Shown here: positions 60,563 to 64,000 of the stretch, in pieces | Numbering within the stretch: the stretch's first letter is position 1 | How the letters are laid out: every line of letters starts with the position of its first letter | Assembly: GCA_030386875.1 (NCBI GenBank) | Contig: CM059579.1 | Span: 14,480,484 to 14,544,483, forward strand | Source: Morinoia aosen | Lineage: Eukaryota > Arthropoda > Malacostraca > Amphipoda > Talitridae | Reading direction: 5' to 3' | DNA: 64,000 nucleotides | Program-made: the position numbers and the translations under genes | Notes under the pieces: model-generated | The model's input: the letters and a program-made list of their open reading frames with translations, nothing else | Told to the model about the DNA's origin: nothing | The model's database searches: none

Positions 60563-60866
60563 GATGCTCCCTGGAGCAAAGTGAGACGTCCCGAGCCAAA
60601 AGTTAGCTAGGCCTTCTTTTAGTTGAAATTGAATAGGTTTTTCGTTCCACTAAGAACACAGCTCTCCTGTTTTTTAGCACTTAGTAATTTCTTCTTGAAC
60701 TTTTATCTTGTTTCATTAATTTATATTTTAAATTACTGTTTCTATGAGTAGGGAACGTACTTTACGCATAGATTTCGCGTTCCCTTAACTTCATACTAAA
60801 TGGTGCCTTCCTCATTTCCTGTAATTGGGTTACCTTTTGCCTTGTAACTTCTAATGTAATCTTCAC
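60563..60866 (+). mobile_element. SINE-like retroelement, copy 10
   Basis: From GCTCCCTGGAGCAAAGTGAG to TTCTAATGTAATCTT, with family landmarks GGCCTTCTTTTAGTTGAAAT and ACTAAATGGTGCCTTCC. Confidence 0.8.
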
Positions 60867-62699
60867 CTTTGATCCGCGCCAGACATACTACTCACTGACT
60901 AAAGTTTGTCCTACAACCTGGTCTTTTGCTGGTGCGTTCTCATCATTCCTATGAGTCTGGCTATTTAATGAGCAATGGAATATGTGATCAGGCCGTTTGA
61001 TTTTGCTGCGACGTACAATTGTTGCCGACGGTTTCATTCCGGTTACGTAAATTGTGATAGATTGATCTCTTACTCGCATGTGCGTTGTTTGCTACTTTCC
61101 CTCTCAGTTTGTCTATTTTTAGTGTGTTGTGTCTGAGGTTGCATCTGTGCTTTTCTTCCGCTACGACGTCGCAGAGTTCTGTTCTTCATCAGGATTTGGG
61201 TGTACCGATGCTTGTTCATGTTATTTTGGTGTTGTTTCTGCGTCCGGTCATGTTTTAGTTAACTGCTTGGATTTTTTCAAAGCGGTTGGTTCTATATCAT
61301 GGTTAGTTCCCTTTCCATCACGTCTCCTTTGATTTGTGTGCCCTAGATATGGGCAGTATTTATTTCTTGTATCCTCCGTAGTGAACCTTGTTCAGCTTTT
61401 TTGTGTACCTTGTAGTCCCTGGATCTTGTTCGTCTTACTCTGGGCATAATATGCATTACGTAAATTTTTAATCAGTATTAATAATTCTAAGGTTCTTTTG
61501 TTACTGCTTTTACTTGCTTTTGTTGAATAGTGCGCCTTGTTTTGTTTAAATCTTCCTTCCTTTGAGTTACTTTTTAACGACATTAGCTTCATGCACCTGT
61601 TTCCTTTGGTGCTTATCGACTTTTGGCTTCTATGTTGCTCGTTGTTGCCCTTATTTCGCATTAGTGCTTGCCTATTTGTGGCTTAAGTGTTGCTTGTTAC
61701 CTTAGTCTGTTTTCCATTGGTACTTTCAAGTTATGTTTTAGTGTTGCTGTCATGTCACGACGCCTGTTCTCTAATGACATTCTCTAGTAGCAGTTTGACC
61801 GCCTTCGCCGTAAACTGGAGTTTTCAAACTTGTGCTTGGGCTTGCCCTTTAGTTTTACTAGTCTCAGAAGAATATGATTTAGAATGTCCCTGATGCACAA
61901 TTCTTGAAAATATTTTTTTATATTGGCTGATCTTTCTGGAGAATTGAACTGAGGAAAAGTGTATTGCTGAATTTAAGAGCTTTTTGAGTAAAGATACTTG
62001 ATGGTTTTCATTTCTACCTGCCTTGAGAGTTAACTCATATCTGTTTTGAATTTAACTCTTATGATACTACATTTAGCAGGCGTGCCCTGCTGTGTTTCTA
62101 GCGCCCTCACAGGAAAGCACTGAATGGGCTGTAGAATTTTAAAACACCATCTAATCATTGTGGGAAAGATAACATGTGAGTCTACTCATCGAGGCAAAAG
62201 TCCTATTGAAAAACAAAATCCCCTGCTGTTTTGTCAATAGCAATGTTTATTCTCAAAGTTTGTCCAGTTTTGTGTGTCCGTGAGACTTCGGGACGTTGTG
62301 CTCTTGAGCATTAGAACTACGGTTATATTTAAGAAATAAAAATTATAAAATCAGAGTTCAATGCGTGAAGTGAAACAATGAGTTACCATACAGCATTATA
62401 GAATAGTATATTCGCAAACATAACGATGAGAAAAGATGATTCGTGGAGTAGTCGCTGCCATTAACGTGAAAGATTTAATACTCAACTAACGGATTTTTTT
62501 CATTTGATCAGAAATCTTATGGAGTGATGGTACGTCGGAAGTAATTGAGAATTCATATAATTTGAACTGAATAGAACGTGATATTCCACGCTAGTTAGGC
62601 GGCACTGGTTTCTGTTAGAGTTTGTATTTTGTGAAGAATGAAACGATATGCTTTAGCAAATAAATAGGACAAGATTCCTACACGAATACCCGTCTTCAA
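60867..62699. other. Downstream flank, nothing recognised
   Basis: No supported ORF or repeat. Confidence 0.4.
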
Positions 62700-63317
62700 C
62701 CCCTTCCCCAACAATTTTTTTGTTAAAAACGTTTCTTTTTCAGACTAATTTTTTCATTTTGGCTCTATGTAGTATTTTTGATGCTGGTAATGAAAACGGT
62801 AATTCTTTTTTCTTCCCATTTTTGTGGTTAACTTTTTATTTTGAAAATACCTTTGTCGGCAAAAATGAGTCAAATAGTCATTGTCTGATGTCGAGAAATA
62901 GTCATTGTCTGATGAACTGACAGAGTTATCAGAAGTATTCAAGCTTCTGAGGGAAGGTTCATATTCACTATATTCCGTTGAACTAGACAATTGGGGTGTA
63001 ACACTTGAAAATGCTACAAAAAAATGAATGGAAATGTGGATGCAAACAACACCCATCCAACGTCAATGGCTGTCGGAGCAAGTCTAGTAACAATGTCCTT
63101 GAAATCCCACAGTCCTACCCTATCGCCTGTGCCAGGCGTACAATTTGACGAGAATACTCGTTTCACACGTAGAAAATCTTACAAAGGCTTAAAATCGACG
63201 AGTATATACGTATGTAGCTGGTTTTTGAGGGTAAAGTTTCAGACGAGTATACTCGTCGACGACTGAAAAACGAACACTTTGTGAAAACGAGTATACATGT
63301 TTCTGCTTTGGAAGGGG
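62700..63317. mobile_element. Possible piggyBac-type relic
   Basis: Short inverted ends CCCCTTCC at both sides, flanked by TTCAA and TTTAG rather than intact TTAA. Near the right end lie several ACGAGTATAC palindromic motifs, including a perfect 16-bp GACGAGTATACTCGTC. A minus-strand frame (63056-62754) is Ser/Asp-rich and acidic, like the start of some transposases, but has no diagnostic motif. Confidence 0.4.
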
Positions 63318-63674
63318 TTTAGGCAGTATAAAGTGAGAACTCTTCAAACCCATTCTGAAACGCCGGTTTCGTAATATAAAAAGAATAAAAGCATCACAAC
63401 GTTGAAATAAATATTCAAAAACAAGCGTTCATCAGGGACCAAATAAGCTTCCTCGTCAGTTTTATTTTTATGCGAATTTTACAAACTCGACGAAAGTGAC
63501 GCGCTCGTATAGGGATCTCTCTGTACAGTTTGGTGAGCCTGTCAATTTGCAAGTAAGTTTGACACCGTAGCTCACGTGTGCTACAGGATGTTCTCCGAGT
63601 GTTTTTCACTCTCTTCCACTTAGGAACGCGAATGCAGCGCTGATTTCATGCAAAGCGACAACTTAAGAGCTATC

Positions 63675-64000
63675 TTTTGGGATCAGTGCTTCCTTAGGGA
63701 AAATGTGAGGTACGAAGTAGGTAGGCTTTCTTTCAGTTGGAATAGAATATGATTTTTGGTTAGTTGAGGACCATCTTCTCTCGGTTCATTGCTGTTTTGT
63801 TTTACAGCACCTATAACTATCTTCAACTTTTATCCTGTTTCATACTTTTCTTCCTAGCTCATTTCTAAGTGTAGGAGATCTTGTGTGGGAGCACACCTTG
63901 TGCATAGATTACTCGTTCCCTTACCTCCTTACTAAATGGTGTCTTTGTCCTTCCTCTCTTTGGAATCCCTAAGTTGTGGTTAGAAAGGCTTAAACCAACT
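63675..64000 (+). mobile_element. SINE-like retroelement, copy 11 (runs to window edge)
   Basis: GGGATCAGTGCTTCCTTAGG, GTGAGGTACGAAGTAGGTAGG and GGTTCATTGCTGTTTTG through AGAAAGGCTTAAACCAACT at the window end. Confidence 0.8.

Overview
The window is eukaryotic and most likely arthropod, probably insect. It has long AT-rich introns with GT/AG borders, arthropod-style Ty3/Gypsy and CR1/L2-like retroelements, several TTAA-targeting (piggyBac-like) miniature elements, and one host gene whose 13 small coding exons are spread over about 48.6 kb. I cannot name the species from sequence alone.

Host gene (+ strand, 9736-58327). Joining the exons by splice phase gives a 557-residue adaptor with the architecture of SLP-76 (LCP2): an N-terminal SAM domain (exons 1-4), an acidic/tyrosine segment carried on very small exons (exons 5-8, with DDDGYLLP and VYEPV motifs), a proline-rich SH3-ligand region (exons 9-11) and a C-terminal SH2 domain (exons 11-13). 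All 12 junctions are phase-consistent. In the intron before exon 11 lies a 2-kb open exon (39753-41820) with its own 5' UTR, ATG, and a strong donor in exactly the phase needed to enter exon 11. It may be an alternative first exon giving a SAM-less isoform of about 1015 residues that keeps the proline-rich and SH2 parts. This is the most interesting observation here.

Layout. 1-3675: 3' part of a Ty3/Gypsy element (gag end, protease, RT/RNase H/integrase) with a textbook -1 frameshift signal at the gag/pol overlap. 3676-8040: two related LTR-like units head to tail, then a 1.3-1.4 kb tandem duplication. 8074-8221: a foldback. 9075-9452: a SINE-like insertion. 9736-35614: exons 1-10, with introns holding a decayed second LTR retrotransposon (11269-16341), a LINE nested in a MITE (18237-19333), a triplicated splice-acceptor block (20802-21040), a 26-bp minisatellite (22600-23765), and further MITEs and SINE-like copies. 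35615-54083: an 18.5-kb intron with the candidate alternative exon, an antisense ORF relic, SINE-like copies, MITEs and a nearly full-length LINE (50340-53840). 54084-58327: exons 11-13, with tandem repeats in both flanking introns. 58328-64000: downstream flank with a LINE 3' fragment, SINE-like copies and a possible piggyBac relic.

A SINE-like family of about 400 bp occurs ten times clearly and twice as relics. Every copy lies on the + strand, the same as the gene; five have visible target-site duplications.
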